From assembly GCF_000317105.1 (NCBI RefSeq), contig NC_019693.1:1240001-1304000 (forward strand): 64,000 nt of DNA, in the 5' to 3' direction. A program made the translations under genes and the position numbers. Shown here piece after piece: positions 26,112 through 34,726 of this stretch. Position 1 is the first letter of the stretch, and each line of letters begins with the position of its first letter. Under the pieces are notes generated by a model. It was not told the origin of the DNA and made no database searches. It saw only the letters and a program-made list of their open reading frames with translations. This DNA comes from Oscillatoria acuminata PCC 6304. Its GTDB lineage: Bacteria > Cyanobacteriota > Cyanobacteriia > Cyanobacteriales > Laspinemataceae.

Positions 26112-28364
26112 TTAAGACGAAACGACCACCGGAATAGATTTATACACCTCATCCAGGTAAGCTGCCACTGCCGGGGGTTTTGCTGTAAACTTAATGTAAA
26201 AGCAATGGGGTTCAGCGGCGGGTTTTTCCAGGACCTTGGCATAAATATCTTCCTGCCTTTCCTCGGAATTAGTTTCCAATAAATTGAGCTTGAGATTGCT
26301 CAATCCGATGGGGATAATATCCCCGGCTCCCGGTTCGGTTCTCACTTGAGCACCTTTGGCCGAAAGCTGGACTAAATGCCCAATTAGGCGGGTTTCGCTG
26401 ATGTGCTTTCCTTCCAAAATGGTGTATTGAATGGGGATTTTTTCGCTCAGGGGTAAAAACACCTCTTCTTCCCTGGTGAGGGAGATATGATAAGGCTCTT
26501 TAATCCCGTTCACGTCGTAAATCATCAGGGGTTCTTTCACCCCTTTGGGCATTACCTCACGTTTACCCTCAATTTGGACGACATCCTCACCTCCGGCATC
26601 GAGGAGAGTCTGCTCAGAAATCAGAATTTGCCCTCCCGTTGTATAAGATTCAATGCGGTAAGTTAAATTGACCTGACTGCCGACGACTCCATACTTAGTG
26701 CGTTTTTCTGAACCGATGTTGCCGACGACGACTTCCCCGGTATTGATACCAATTCCCATTTCTAGTTCAGGGAGTCCCCATTTCACCACTTGGGCATTGA
26801 CATGACGCATGGCTAACTGCATGGAAATTCCGCAGGCGATCGCCCGGGTGGCATCATCCGGTCGGGAGGTGGGTGCACCAAATAGCACTAAGATACCATC
26901 TCCCATAAACTCATCAATGGTTCCCTGGTAAGAGGTAATCACATCGGCCATATATCCCAGATAAAAGTTGAGAATTTTGACCACTTCTTCTGGGGGCAAA
27001 CGTTCAGAAAGCGCGGTAAATCCGCGTAAATCTGAGGTGAAAATTGTCAGTTTACGCCGTTCCCCGCCCATTTTTAATCCTTCTGGATTTTCTAGTAAAT
27101 TGGCGACGACTTGATCCGTGAGATAGCGACCAAAGGTTTTGCGAATATCACCGGCAGTGCGGGCAACGTAAGCAACGATCGCCGTAGCAGAACCGAGTAA
27201 AGCCAACGCTGGAGGCACCACGGGAATCCACCACCCCATAACGAATGCCCCATAAGTGATTCCCCCCAGGGCCGCCGCCGACAACACCGCCGCTGCGGTG
27301 CGTTGAACCGAGAGCCATCCTGCACCCCCGACATAGCGCCATTTCCAAATCAGAAATGCCCCCAGACTACTCCAGAGGAAAATCCACAGCCATTCGTAAG
27401 GTTCGGAGATGGTTTTAATAACCGGGCGATCGTCGAGGGCCGCACTAATCATCTGGCTGACGAGATTGGCGTGAACTTCTACCCCGGCCATGCGGTTCCC
27501 CGCTTCTTTGGTGTAGGGGGTGAAAAATAAGTCTTGGTAGCTTTCCCCAACGGCTCCAATCACGATAATGCGATCGCGACCCCAGTCGGGCGGGACTCGA
27601 TTTCTGGCGATATCCATCAAGGAAACCGTCTCAAAATGCCGACTGGGACCCGCATAATTTAACAGGACTTGATAGCCCCCATGATCGGCCTGAACGTAGC
27701 CCCCATCGTTCGGTTGAAAACGATGGAACACTTGGTTCCCAAATTTCCAGGAGTCTTCGTTGCCCTCAACGGGTTCTGGGGCAATTCCTTCGGCTTCGAG
27801 ATAGAGACCGGCTAGATATAAACTAAAACTGGGGATGCTGTTTTGGTCTGCATCACTCACCATCACCAAACCCCGGCGCTTGACCTGATCTTCATCCAAA
27901 ATCATGTCATTGGAACCGACCCACTGTAAGCCCGGAGGGGGTGCAATGGTGTCACGATCGCGGTCCCCGATCACTTTTTGAATTCCCACCAGATTGGGTG
28001 TGGATTCAAAAATCTGACGCAGTGCAGCATGACCGGGTTCGACGGGTTGATCTCGATAGACATCTAAGCCGATCGCCCGAGGGTTCATGGCTTTGAGATT
28101 TTCGATGACTGCGGCATAAACGCGATCGGGAATGATCGCTTGTCCTAATTCGCGCACATCGGCTTCATTAATCCCGACAATGGCGATTCGGTTGTCTGGA
28201 GGTTCAGAGGGCCGCGCCCTCATATACAGATCGTAGACAGCCCATTCCCAAGGCTGTAGTACACCCATAAAACGCAGGAGGATTACTGCTACCGTTACGG
28301 ACGGAGCAGCAATCCACACCCCACGCCATTCCCAAATTTGCCGTTTTAATTGATTCCACATCAC
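26112..28364 (-). CDS. CHASE2-domain adenylate/guanylate cyclase
   Basis: A 750-residue sensor cyclase. It has an N-terminal membrane helix, then an extracytoplasmic CHASE2 domain (residues ~45-310; IAIVGINEADVRELGQ, PRAIGLDVYRD, DRIIVIGAVGESYQDLFFTPY). Three membrane helices follow (~325-410), and a class III cyclase domain (~435-615; LTIFTSDLRGFTALSERL with the first metal Asp, GTIDEFMGDGILVLFG with the second, KYGVVGSQVNLTYRIES). Residues ~655-745 look like a PilZ-like domain (IGHLVQLSAKGAQVRTEPG). Substrate specificity (ATP or GTP) was not resolved. A DUF928 gene lies 20 bases upstream and is probably in the same operon. Confidence 0.92.
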   Translation of the reverse strand: MMWNQLKRQIWEWRGVWIAAPSVTVAVILLRFMGVLQPWEWAVYDLYMRARPSEPPDNRIAIVGINEADVRELGQAIIPDRVYAAVIENLKAMNPRAIGLDVYRDQPVEPGHAALRQIFESTPNLVGIQKVIGDRDRDTIAPPPGLQWVGSNDMILDEDQVKRRGLVMVSDADQNSIPSFSLYLAGLYLEAEGIAPEPVEGNEDSWKFGNQVFHRFQPNDGGYVQADHGGYQVLLNYAGPSRHFETVSLMDIARNRVPPDWGRDRIIVIGAVGESYQDLFFTPYTKEAGNRMAGVEVHANLVSQMISAALDDRPVIKTISEPYEWLWIFLWSSLGAFLIWKWRYVGGAGWLSVQRTAAAVLSAAALGGITYGAFVMGWWIPVVPPALALLGSATAIVAYVARTAGDIRKTFGRYLTDQVVANLLENPEGLKMGGERRKLTIFTSDLRGFTALSERLPPEEVVKILNFYLGYMADVITSYQGTIDEFMGDGILVLFGAPTSRPDDATRAIACGISMQLAMRHVNAQVVKWGLPELEMGIGINTGEVVVGNIGSEKRTKYGVVGSQVNLTYRIESYTTGGQILISEQTLLDAGGEDVVQIEGKREVMPKGVKEPLMIYDVNGIKEPYHISLTREEEVFLPLSEKIPIQYTILEGKHISETRLIGHLVQLSAKGAQVRTEPGAGDIIPIGLSNLKLNLLETNSEERQEDIYAKVLEKPAAEPHCFYIKFTAKPPAVAAYLDEVYKSIPVVVSS

Positions 28365-28384
28365 GGCTTATTCCCTTAGTTGTG

Positions 28385-29134
28385 TTAATTCTGAGAGGTT
28401 CCAATGGTTTGGATGGGCAGAGGTTCCGAAGCAATGCTTTCTAGTCCGACATATTTTAACAGCCCTTGCCACTCAGTTGGATTAGAATTCCGGACTTGGG
28501 CCAAAAGACTGACTGCTTCGTTCCATAAACTTTCATTAACATACAGTTGCACTTGGTCCAGGGGCTGGGCCTGGTCAAGCTGGGTTTGCATTTCCTCGGT
28601 GAGTTGGGTCGGTTGGATTTGACCCTGTACGAAGACATCGGCTTGGCGGTCTGAAGGATCGCAGATCAAGCTAAACTGCCAATCATAGACTTGGCCGATT
28701 TCCAGGTCGGTATTGGCCGGGAGGCTGACCTTGACCACACCCGGGGCCTCGGACAGCTCGAAGGTAGACAGATAAACGTCATTGCCATTCCCATCCACGA
28801 TCACAAATTCTCCCGAATCGGCGCTATTTTTGGGGACATACATGAAAAATTCTGGGTTGGGCTTGACAGTTTTGACGATATCATGGGTGGGGATTAAGGC
28901 GGTCAAGGGGGACTCACCCTCGATACAACTGGCATTCCCATTACCTCGGACTCCTCCCCCTGCGGTACTGCGGGGACCGCCCATGTTACGGGGTGCTGCA
29001 GGGAAGTTGAGGGCGAGGAGTTCACCCCGCTGAGATTGGGCGCGGACTGAGGAGAATCCTGAAAGAGTAACCAAAGCTGGAGACAGGACCACAGCCAGAA
29101 TACCGATTAAGTGAATCAATTTTGGCGATCGCAT
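28385..29134 (-). CDS. DUF928 domain exported protein
   Basis: 249 residues with an N-terminal signal peptide (LIHLIGILAVVLSPALVTLSG, cleavage near VRAQ). The DUF928 core spans residues ~60-215: a cysteine in NASCIEGESPLTALIP, the strand block FFMYVPKNSADSGEFVIVDGNG, and ICDPSDRQADVFVQGQIQP with a second cysteine. The family is found in cyanobacteria, often near CHASE2 and CHAT proteins. The CHASE2 cyclase follows after 20 bases, so an extracytoplasmic protein working with that sensor is plausible, but function is unknown. Confidence 0.88.
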   Translation of the reverse strand: MRSPKLIHLIGILAVVLSPALVTLSGFSSVRAQSQRGELLALNFPAAPRNMGGPRSTAGGGVRGNGNASCIEGESPLTALIPTHDIVKTVKPNPEFFMYVPKNSADSGEFVIVDGNGNDVYLSTFELSEAPGVVKVSLPANTDLEIGQVYDWQFSLICDPSDRQADVFVQGQIQPTQLTEEMQTQLDQAQPLDQVQLYVNESLWNEAVSLLAQVRNSNPTEWQGLLKYVGLESIASEPLPIQTIGTSQN

Positions 29135-29494
29135 GATAGTAAAACCTCCGCATCAACTATTGAAGGATGAGCAACGAAAAACAAGATGCTAAAAGTGGAA
29201 AAGAATCTGGAAAAATTGACAGTTAAGCTCAGATTATGCTCTACCGCTATCATACTTCTGAATTTTAAGAAACGGATGTGATTTGAAACAAGCAGTGGAG
29301 TGTCTATTGAAAATGACGCGGATTTTCCGGGTCTTATTCTCAATCCTGACGGGCTTTGGGGCGATCGCGCTTTTTTGAAAACCGATCGCACCGCTGTCAT
29401 TTTTAGAGTCTTAATCACCCTTGGGTGCATCCAGTTTTACCGGGCTTCCTGTCCTCCTTTGACAAGTTATTGGCTCTACGGTTCCATCGACGCC
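29135..29494. other. Non-coding spacer between DUF928 gene and the injection-system arm
   Basis: About 360 bases. No supported gene on either strand; frames here are fragmentary. It presumably contains the DUF928-CHASE2 promoter and the 3' end of the injection-system transcript. No clear hairpin terminator was found. Confidence 0.5.
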
Positions 29495-29629
29495 TCAGGG
29501 CATCCGCTTCAATTGGGCGATCGTGGCGATCCACCGTCGCCGTTCCCCATGTTCGAGAAGAAGAATTTCATCTAAGGACCAATGAAAGTGAAAGGCGATC
29601 GTGGCTACCTCTTGGTACAATTGCTCCAA
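29495..29629 (-). CDS. Very small injection-system protein (DUF6760-like), 44 aa or slightly longer
   Basis: In this frame the minus strand encodes LEQLYQEVATIAFHFHWSLD, then E-I-L-L-L-E-H-G-E-R-R-R-W-I and a short tail to TGA at 29495-29497. 'YHFHW-x-x-x-E-I-x-x-LEH-x-ERRRW' is a pattern I associate with a ~55-residue protein coded next to the tube and assembly genes of eCIS/phage-tail clusters (DUF6760). The only canonical start is TTG at 29629, nine bases past the preceding stop, with AGG seven bases before it. The open frame continues upstream and encodes G-Y-P, which I recall as the usual beginning of the family, so the true initiation may be unusual. The position at the end of the arm supports the call. 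Confidence 0.6.
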   Translation of the reverse strand: MEQLYQEVATIAFHFHWSLDEILLLEHGERRRWIATIAQLKRMP

Positions 29630-29637
29630 GGGGTAGC

Positions 29638-29970
29638 CTAGAACTCCCCCAACCCTATCCCCTCCACTCCAGACGGGTTAATTTGGGTATAAAACTCTCG
29701 TAAATAAATAAAATCGGTTAAAAACAGTTGTTCTAGTAACTCTGGCGTCACGGATGAGAAATTTCCGAGACGGGGAATCACCCGTGATAAGAGGGAGATG
29801 ATTCCATAAGCGGGATTTTCTTGAGTTCGAGGGTCTTTGCTCACCCAGATTTCATCATGGCCCGTCGCCCTTCGCATCACCCCTTGCCGATGCAGACTGC
29901 CTTCCCCATCCACCACTCCCACAGGAAGGGTAAATGTAAACTGGCTGTGCGGTATGGTTTCCCGATTCAT
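29638..29970 (-). CDS. Phage-tail-assembly-like protein of the injection system, copy 2
   Basis: 110 residues, clearly paralogous to the product of 29987-30337. Both start with an F-x-x-TLP-x-G strand, then the block EGxLHRQGVMR, a short acidic stretch, an NPAY helix (AYGIISLLSRVIPRLG) and a C-terminal FYxQIN helix. Small proteins of this type lie beside tube and sheath genes in cyanobacterial eCIS clusters and resemble phage tail assembly proteins. By analogy they may chaperone tube or tape-measure proteins. ATG at 29970 has AGGTG six bases upstream and follows the copy-1 stop by 16 bases, so the two are co-transcribed. Confidence 0.72.
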   Translation of the reverse strand: MNRETIPHSQFTFTLPVGVVDGEGSLHRQGVMRRATGHDEIWVSKDPRTQENPAYGIISLLSRVIPRLGNFSSVTPELLEQLFLTDFIYLREFYTQINPSGVEGIGLGEF

Positions 29971-29986
29971 GGCATCACCTGAGACA

Positions 29987-30337
29987 TCAGTAGGAGGGTC
30001 CGGGGAGGGCTGGGGGTGAGAGGGTTTCTGAGTCTGGATTCCCTTGATTTTCGAGTTCGTTAATTTGACGATAAAAGGTTTGAAGATAATTCAAGTCCAC
30101 GGCAAATAGATTTTCGATCGCCAAGGGAGTCACTTGTTCTAAAGCACCTAACCGGGTAATCACCCGAGATAAAATAATCACCGTCGCATATGCCGGATTC
30201 GATTTAACCCGAGGGTCTCGCAGGGGAGCAATCTCATCGATCGCCCGGGATAAACGCATCACCCCTTGACGATGCAAGTTGCCTTCACTATCGAGATACC
30301 CTTTGGGTAACGTAAACTCAAACTCGGTCTGAATCAT
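29987..30337 (-). CDS. Phage-tail-assembly-like protein of the injection system, copy 1
   Basis: 116 residues with the same plan as its downstream neighbour: FEFTLPKGYLDSEGNLHRQG, a helix with DEIAPLRDPRVKSNPAY, then VIILSRVITRLG and a C-terminal helix ending FYRQINELE. The two genes form a tandem duplication in which this copy is better matched to the assembly-protein pattern I know. It lies 18 bases after the third tube-like gene. The C-terminal tail (about 15 residues, Pro/Ser-rich) is not conserved in the paralogue. A role in tail assembly is inferred from context. Confidence 0.74.
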   Translation of the reverse strand: MIQTEFEFTLPKGYLDSEGNLHRQGVMRLSRAIDEIAPLRDPRVKSNPAYATVIILSRVITRLGALEQVTPLAIENLFAVDLNYLQTFYRQINELENQGNPDSETLSPPALPGPSY

Positions 30338-30355
30338 CCTGACTTGGCCCTACTG

Positions 30356-30847
30356 TTACACCACCTTAACCCGTTTTAACTCTTCCACGGCCACTTCTAG
30401 TTCTTCTATTTCTAGGTCCCCGCTACTGACACTAACATCAGAAATAGAATAGCTCACCGGCCATGCCCGTTTAAACTCAAATCTCACCTGAGCCTGTGCT
30501 CCTTGATCATAGAGGGTTAAAGAGCCATCTCGCCGCTGTAACGCCCAAGATCCTTCTTGCACCGCTTCCAACCAATTCCAGACCGTCATAGAAACCGTTA
30601 GACCGCGCCGTAGGGTCAAATTGGTATAGCTGATATTGCCCGGAATTTTAGTCCGGATCATCCGCCCTCGGGATTTACCATCTTTGCCCCACATTTGGGG
30701 GGTGACTTCGCAGATTTCAATGATTTCCTGGCTAGTTTTAAACCCCTGACATTCCATAAAGTAAGCATCGATCGCATCGACACTATCTTTCAGGTGCAGT
30801 TCTAGGTAAAATCGCGAGGTGGCAAGTAATTCAGGAAATTCAGGCAC
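30356..30847 (-). CDS. Tube-family (gp19/Hcp-like) protein of the injection system, third copy
   Basis: 163 residues of the T4 gp19-like tail-tube fold: an N-terminal strand (FYLELHLKDSVDAIDAYFME), a central block KIPGNISYTNLTLRRGLTVSM, and a C-terminal strand pair ending in a run of acidic residues (LEIEELEVAVEELKRV). In contractile injection systems the tube is built from stacked hexamers of one copy, while diverged paralogues form initiator layers on the baseplate. This most divergent copy is a likely initiator. It starts with GTG, with GGAG eight bases upstream. About 130 bases separate it from the preceding tube gene. Confidence 0.82.
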   Translation of the reverse strand: MPEFPELLATSRFYLELHLKDSVDAIDAYFMECQGFKTSQEIIEICEVTPQMWGKDGKSRGRMIRTKIPGNISYTNLTLRRGLTVSMTVWNWLEAVQEGSWALQRRDGSLTLYDQGAQAQVRFEFKRAWPVSYSISDVSVSSGDLEIEELEVAVEELKRVKVV

Positions 30848-30976
30848 GGTTTAATCTCCAGCAAACGAGTTGCATCTCAGGTGGCGATCGCCGATAGAGC
30901 AAGGAGGGGTCTTCCCTACCCGAGGGCGGGACAATCCCACTCCGTTGACTGTCTATCCTTCTGTCATGAAACGCGC

Positions 30977-31459
30977 TTAGTTCGTGCGTTCCACATACTC
31001 ATAACAAAACGTGATCGTTTCTTTGAGGGACTGATTTCCCGCCGCATCTAAGTCGGACATTTTATAGGTCATCGGCATCACCCCTTTAAAGGTCCAGCTT
31101 GCGGAAGCTGATCCATCTTGCTTAAACACCGTCAAAGTGGCCTGATCAGTTTTACCTTTGGTTCCCGTGGCACCGCCTAAGTCCGGGGTGGAGTGGGAAT
31201 CGTAAAACCACTTGGAAACCGCTTTCGGGTCTTTACTAGAGGTCACAAATGTCACGGTGACATCGCTCGATTCTACAGCGGAAGGTGCGGCTTGGCGATT
31301 GACCTTACTTCCAGTTTTTACCCCAAATGCCCCATCGGCATTGGTCACAGGAATTGACATTTTCACTCCCGAAACCGATTCCACCAATAGATCTTTGCCT
31401 AACCCATCGGCAGCAAATTCAAATCTAGCCTGAGAAAGTGGTTCCTTATCGACTGGCAT
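30977..31459 (-). CDS. Tube-family (gp19/Hcp-like) protein of the injection system, second copy
   Basis: 160 residues with the same fold: FEFAADGLGKDLLVESVSGV at the start, a middle VKTGSKVNRQAAPSAVESSD region where other copies have their KxPG or SRQT block, and the C-terminal SLKETITFCYEYVERTN. The two last strands MTYKMSDLDAAGNQSLKETI match the end of copy 1. It has an excellent ribosome-binding site (AGGAGGAG). Whether this or the first copy forms the bulk of the inner tube cannot be told from sequence; a baseplate-tube adaptor role is possible. Confidence 0.82.
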   Translation of the reverse strand: MPVDKEPLSQARFEFAADGLGKDLLVESVSGVKMSIPVTNADGAFGVKTGSKVNRQAAPSAVESSDVTVTFVTSSKDPKAVSKWFYDSHSTPDLGGATGTKGKTDQATLTVFKQDGSASASWTFKGVMPMTYKMSDLDAAGNQSLKETITFCYEYVERTN

Positions 31460-31555
31460 TGTACTCCTCCTTTATTCTTTCCCTAATTACTTTCCCAAAA
31501 CAAAGCGTTTATTTCTACCCAAAATTTTGGCTTGCTTCTCCCAAAATTTAGAAAT

Positions 31556-32026
31556 CTACTGCTTCCGTTCAACACTTTCTACATTCAGTTCAAATTTTTC
31601 CGTCAGAAATTGGTCGCCACTGACATTAAATTCACTGACTTCATAGCTGACCATTTGACACTGTTTGAGGTTATAGGTTAGAACTTCTTTGGCATCGGGG
31701 TCGAAGATAGTAATCGCTGCATCGGAAAAATTACCGCTCCATTTTCCATCCCCTCCGTAGGTGGCTGGCAAGCCTTTTTTAAAAATGTCGTAAAGGGTTT
31801 TTACGCCATCTTGGAGGACTGCTTCAATGGTAATATTTTGGTTGTTATAGTATCCAGTTGAAACAGTTTGCCGGGACATTTGAGCATTTTTCCCCGAGGC
31901 GATCGGGGATTTATGTCCAGCGGTTTTGGCTTGAACATCAATGCCACTGATTTTGAGCAGTGGAAATTCTTTTCCCCCGTAGGTAAAAGAAAACCTATTT
32001 GAAGAAATTACAAACAGATCTGCCAT
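31556..32026 (-). CDS. Inner tube (gp19/Hcp-like) protein of the injection system, first copy
   Basis: 156 residues: the tube start FVISSNRFSFTYGGKEFPLL, a central QMSRQTVSTGYYNNQNITIEA, and a C-terminal pair (KQCQMVSYEVSEFNVSGDQF, then EKFELNVESVERKQ). It directly follows the sheath gene in transcription order, the usual place of the main tube protein. ATG at 32026 has AAGGAG seven bases upstream. A 120-bp inverted-repeat-rich spacer lies between sheath and tube, which could change the ratio of the two transcripts. Confidence 0.86.
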   Translation of the reverse strand: MADLFVISSNRFSFTYGGKEFPLLKISGIDVQAKTAGHKSPIASGKNAQMSRQTVSTGYYNNQNITIEAVLQDGVKTLYDIFKKGLPATYGGDGKWSGNFSDAAITIFDPDAKEVLTYNLKQCQMVSYEVSEFNVSGDQFLTEKFELNVESVERKQ

Positions 32027-32064
32027 TTTTTTACTCCTTGAACCTTGAAATTGAGTGAAAATAG

Positions 32065-32183
32065 TTGGTGGTCATTGGTCGTTGGTCACTGGTCCTTGGT
32101 CATTGGTCGTTGGTCACTAGTCGTTGATGACAAATGACCAAGAACAAAGGACAAATGACCAATGACCAATGACCAACGACTAA
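32065..32183. repeat. Long hairpin of repeated GGTC(A/G)TTGGTC units in the sheath-tube spacer
   Basis: The left arm (about 32065-32124) consists of repeated TTGGTC-type units, and the right arm (about 32130-32183) of the complementary GACCAA units. They can fold into a long imperfect stem. A related GGACAAATGACCAA string precedes the small gene at 42386. It lies inside the injection-system transcription unit, so it may stabilise or attenuate the message. Confidence 0.75.
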
Positions 32184-32184
32184 C

Positions 32185-33909
32185 TTATTGGCCCGGTGCC
32201 CATTGGCTGATGCGGAAGATTACGAATTCCGCCGGTCGCACGGGGGCGACTCCCACTTCGATGTACAAACGACCCATCATCATGGTGTCGGCGGTGTTGA
32301 GTTCGCCGTCGCACTTGACAAAGAAGGATTCAGAGGCGGTACCGCCCACCAATGCGCCCTGACGCCAGAGACCTTCTAGGAAGCTGGAAACCGTGCGGGT
32401 GACTCGTCCCCAGAGGGTGGAATCGTTGGGTTCAAACACGACCCACTGGGTGCCGATTTCAATGGATTTCTCGATATAGCTCATCATCCGACGCACGGGA
32501 ATATAACGCCATTGGATGTTATCCGGTTCGGCGAGGGTGCGTGCGCCCCAGATTTTAATGCCGCGATTGTAGTTGGAGAAGTTCCGGATACAGTTGATCC
32601 CCAGGGGGTTTAACAGTTCTTGTTCGCGGAAGTTGGTTTCGTAAGCTAGACCAATTACACCCCGGGGAGTATCGTTGGCGGGAGCTTTGAACAGACCCCG
32701 GGTTTCATCGGTGCGACACCAGACGCCCATCATGTGACCGCAGGGGGGAATGGCGATGGGACGACCGCCGTTGCGGGGGTTGGCGACTTTGATCCAGGGA
32801 TAGTAAAGGGCGGCAAACATGGACCTGCGGTTAAATCCTTCGCGTAACCATTTGGCTACATCTTGGGGCTTTTGCTGTTCGGGAGCAACGGCGCGGTTCT
32901 CATTTTTCCCGGGTTTGATCGGGGGTGGGTCGAGGACGACCATGCGGAACGGGGGACTGGGAGCAGAGTTTTCACACATACTCACCATCATTTCCATGAC
33001 ACCATGTACCTGGTCGATGTCCATGAGCCCTTCTTGATAGACGCGCATCAGGTCGGGACAGGCGATCATGGCTACGTCGTCAATTTCAAAGATCCCTTGA
33101 ACGCCGGTGCGATCGTCGCGTTTGCCTTGGAGTTCTCGCGGGAGGCGATCGGGGTCTTGAATGAAGGGGGGGGGAGGGGCAACTTCGTAGGTGCCATTGA
33201 GGGGCCGCTTGGAGAGAGGTGAGATGGCTCCTAGACCTTCGGGGATGCTGACATCGATCGCCTCGGATTCCTGCAATGCGGTCAAGACATAGCTGCCTAA
33301 GTCGGCCTCTACATCTTCTTTCATGGTCAGATTATCATGGGTTTCCACCACTGTATCCCCACGTTTTACGGTCACTTTAAAGAATTGACCATCGTCAATG
33401 GGGGGTTCGGCATCTTCATCTTCTGGAGGCTTCGGCGTACTGCTTTCAACTTTGACCGTTACCCGTCCCGTGGCTGCGGGAAGTGCGGGCGCTTCCCCAT
33501 CTTCTGTTTCCCCGGCGGCTCCTTTGAGGTTGAATAATAAGGCAGGACGACCGGAGGAGGTGAGCAATTTCGTGGCAGTTTTTTCCGGCGGTGGCGCTTC
33601 AGAACCCGGGAGTTTGGTCCCAATACTGCTCACCCAACAGCGACCCCCGCCATTCAAGAACCACCCGTAAACAGCAAAGGGGAGGTAAGCATCGAAGTCG
33701 GTAAACCCATCAGAGCCAGGTTTCCCAAAATACTCTAGGTATTGATCCCAGGTGGTCACCATCATGGGTTGAAAGACTTCAGCATCACCACGGACATCTT
33801 CCGTAAAGCCGATAAAGCCAGGAACACTGAGACTGACGCCTTCGATCGGGCGACTACCTCGGTCTACTTCTTCAACATAGACGCCAGGAGCAAAATAATC
33901 CAAGGGCAT
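32185..33909 (-). CDS. Contractile sheath protein of the injection system
   Basis: 574 residues of the phage tail sheath type. The N-terminus reads YFAPGVYVEEVDRGSRPIEG, with SVPGFIGFTEDV, as in eCIS/phage sheaths. The C-terminal domain contains NCIRNFSNYNRGIKIWGART, the WRYIPVRRMMSYIEKSIEIG helix, VFEPNDSTLWGRVTRTVSSF and the final strand VAPVRPAEFVIFRISQW. These C-terminal parts form the inner contractile lattice. Residues ~125-245 are an inserted outer domain with acidic and proline-rich stretches (PKPPEDEDAEPPIDD). Only one sheath gene is present in this arm, whereas Afp/PVC clusters have up to three. GGAG lies 11 bases before the ATG. Confidence 0.93.
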   Translation of the reverse strand: MPLDYFAPGVYVEEVDRGSRPIEGVSLSVPGFIGFTEDVRGDAEVFQPMMVTTWDQYLEYFGKPGSDGFTDFDAYLPFAVYGWFLNGGGRCWVSSIGTKLPGSEAPPPEKTATKLLTSSGRPALLFNLKGAAGETEDGEAPALPAATGRVTVKVESSTPKPPEDEDAEPPIDDGQFFKVTVKRGDTVVETHDNLTMKEDVEADLGSYVLTALQESEAIDVSIPEGLGAISPLSKRPLNGTYEVAPPPPFIQDPDRLPRELQGKRDDRTGVQGIFEIDDVAMIACPDLMRVYQEGLMDIDQVHGVMEMMVSMCENSAPSPPFRMVVLDPPPIKPGKNENRAVAPEQQKPQDVAKWLREGFNRRSMFAALYYPWIKVANPRNGGRPIAIPPCGHMMGVWCRTDETRGLFKAPANDTPRGVIGLAYETNFREQELLNPLGINCIRNFSNYNRGIKIWGARTLAEPDNIQWRYIPVRRMMSYIEKSIEIGTQWVVFEPNDSTLWGRVTRTVSSFLEGLWRQGALVGGTASESFFVKCDGELNTADTMMMGRLYIEVGVAPVRPAEFVIFRISQWAPGQ

Positions 33910-34021
33910 GAGTGGTTGTTCTCCAAATTAATAGATAGTTAGATCTACAATGGTTAGCCAACATGAGTGCTTCAAGTCGGTGTGAACCTCCGCAACAATA
34001 CGGTTAGTTCGCTAACGTTTG

Positions 34022-34528
34022 TTATTGAGACGAGGTAAAAGCAATTTCCTTCATAGCAGGTTCGGTTTGGCTGGTGAATGGAACAGTTACAGTTAGATAC
34101 AAACCGGGACGTAGAGGGACGCCTAATGCGGTCCAAATTGCTGCAATTTCACTCAGCCCATCCGCAGAAATCCTCATCGGTAAAGTTCCCTTGCCTTGCA
34201 AGGCTGGAGCTAAACGTTCGGACGGTAAACAATGGTACGGGAGGAGAATTGTCAGTGCTTCTGATAACAGATGCTGCTCTCCTAGGGCTGTATTATCCCA
34301 AGCTGTGATCAGAAACGAGACATCAACCCAAATGGTTGAGGGGTCGGTCTGTCTATGGGTGGTTTGCATTTGGGGGTTTTCCCGAACGTCGTAGCAGTAG
34401 AGGTTGAGCCTCGCAGCCTGATTGTTCAGCCCGGAAGTTGGAGAATTGAAATCAATTTGCTCCATCCTGATCGCTGAGGTCCCGCCTGCCAGGATTTCTG
34501 CTAAGGTCTGGGCAACAGCAGGAATCAT
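34022..34528 (-). CDS. DUF4255 protein, Pvc16/Afp16-like tail terminator
   Basis: A 168-residue protein consisting essentially of the DUF4255 domain: an N-terminal helix (VAQTLAEILAGG), the block FNSPTSGLNNQAARLNLYCYDVREN, then VDVSFLITAWDNTALGEQHLLSEAL and a C-terminal strand LRPGLYLTVTVPF. Pvc16/Afp16-type proteins cap the distal end of the sheath-tube and fix its length. It is the first gene of the minus-strand arm, 112 bases upstream of the sheath. A second, longer DUF4255 protein is encoded at 40922-42262. ATG at 34528 lacks a strong ribosome-binding site. Confidence 0.82.
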   Translation of the reverse strand: MIPAVAQTLAEILAGGTSAIRMEQIDFNSPTSGLNNQAARLNLYCYDVRENPQMQTTHRQTDPSTIWVDVSFLITAWDNTALGEQHLLSEALTILLPYHCLPSERLAPALQGKGTLPMRISADGLSEIAAIWTALGVPLRPGLYLTVTVPFTSQTEPAMKEIAFTSSQ

Positions 34529-34726
34529 AAACTTGGGTAATTAGGCAGCTACAGGTTATAGATTAATGAGATTGCTGGACTCTGGTTATTAGACTTTGGT
34601 CGAAATTTTAAAATTTGTGTGGAATTCTAGGATTTCTCAGAATCTGAGGTTAAGGTAGGTTTGACTATCCTCCGATCGGGGATTGAGATTATCCCCAAAG
34701 AGAACCGACTAGAAAGAAGAGTAGGT
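34529..34726. promoter_or_regulatory. Divergent promoter region between the injection-system arm and the sensor kinase
   Basis: About 200 bases between the DUF4255 gene (minus) and the kinase gene (plus). AT-rich from 34555 to 34640. It must hold the promoter of the minus arm and that of the kinase. I could not assign boxes. The shared space fits control of the injection system by the two-component pair, but this is inference. Confidence 0.4.

Noticed and set aside
29495-34528. Prophage tail module
   Set aside because: Sheath and tube genes alone could mean a prophage, but no capsid, terminase, portal, integrase or lysis gene is present, and DUF4255, DUF4157 and the Pvc15-like ATPase are injection-system markers.
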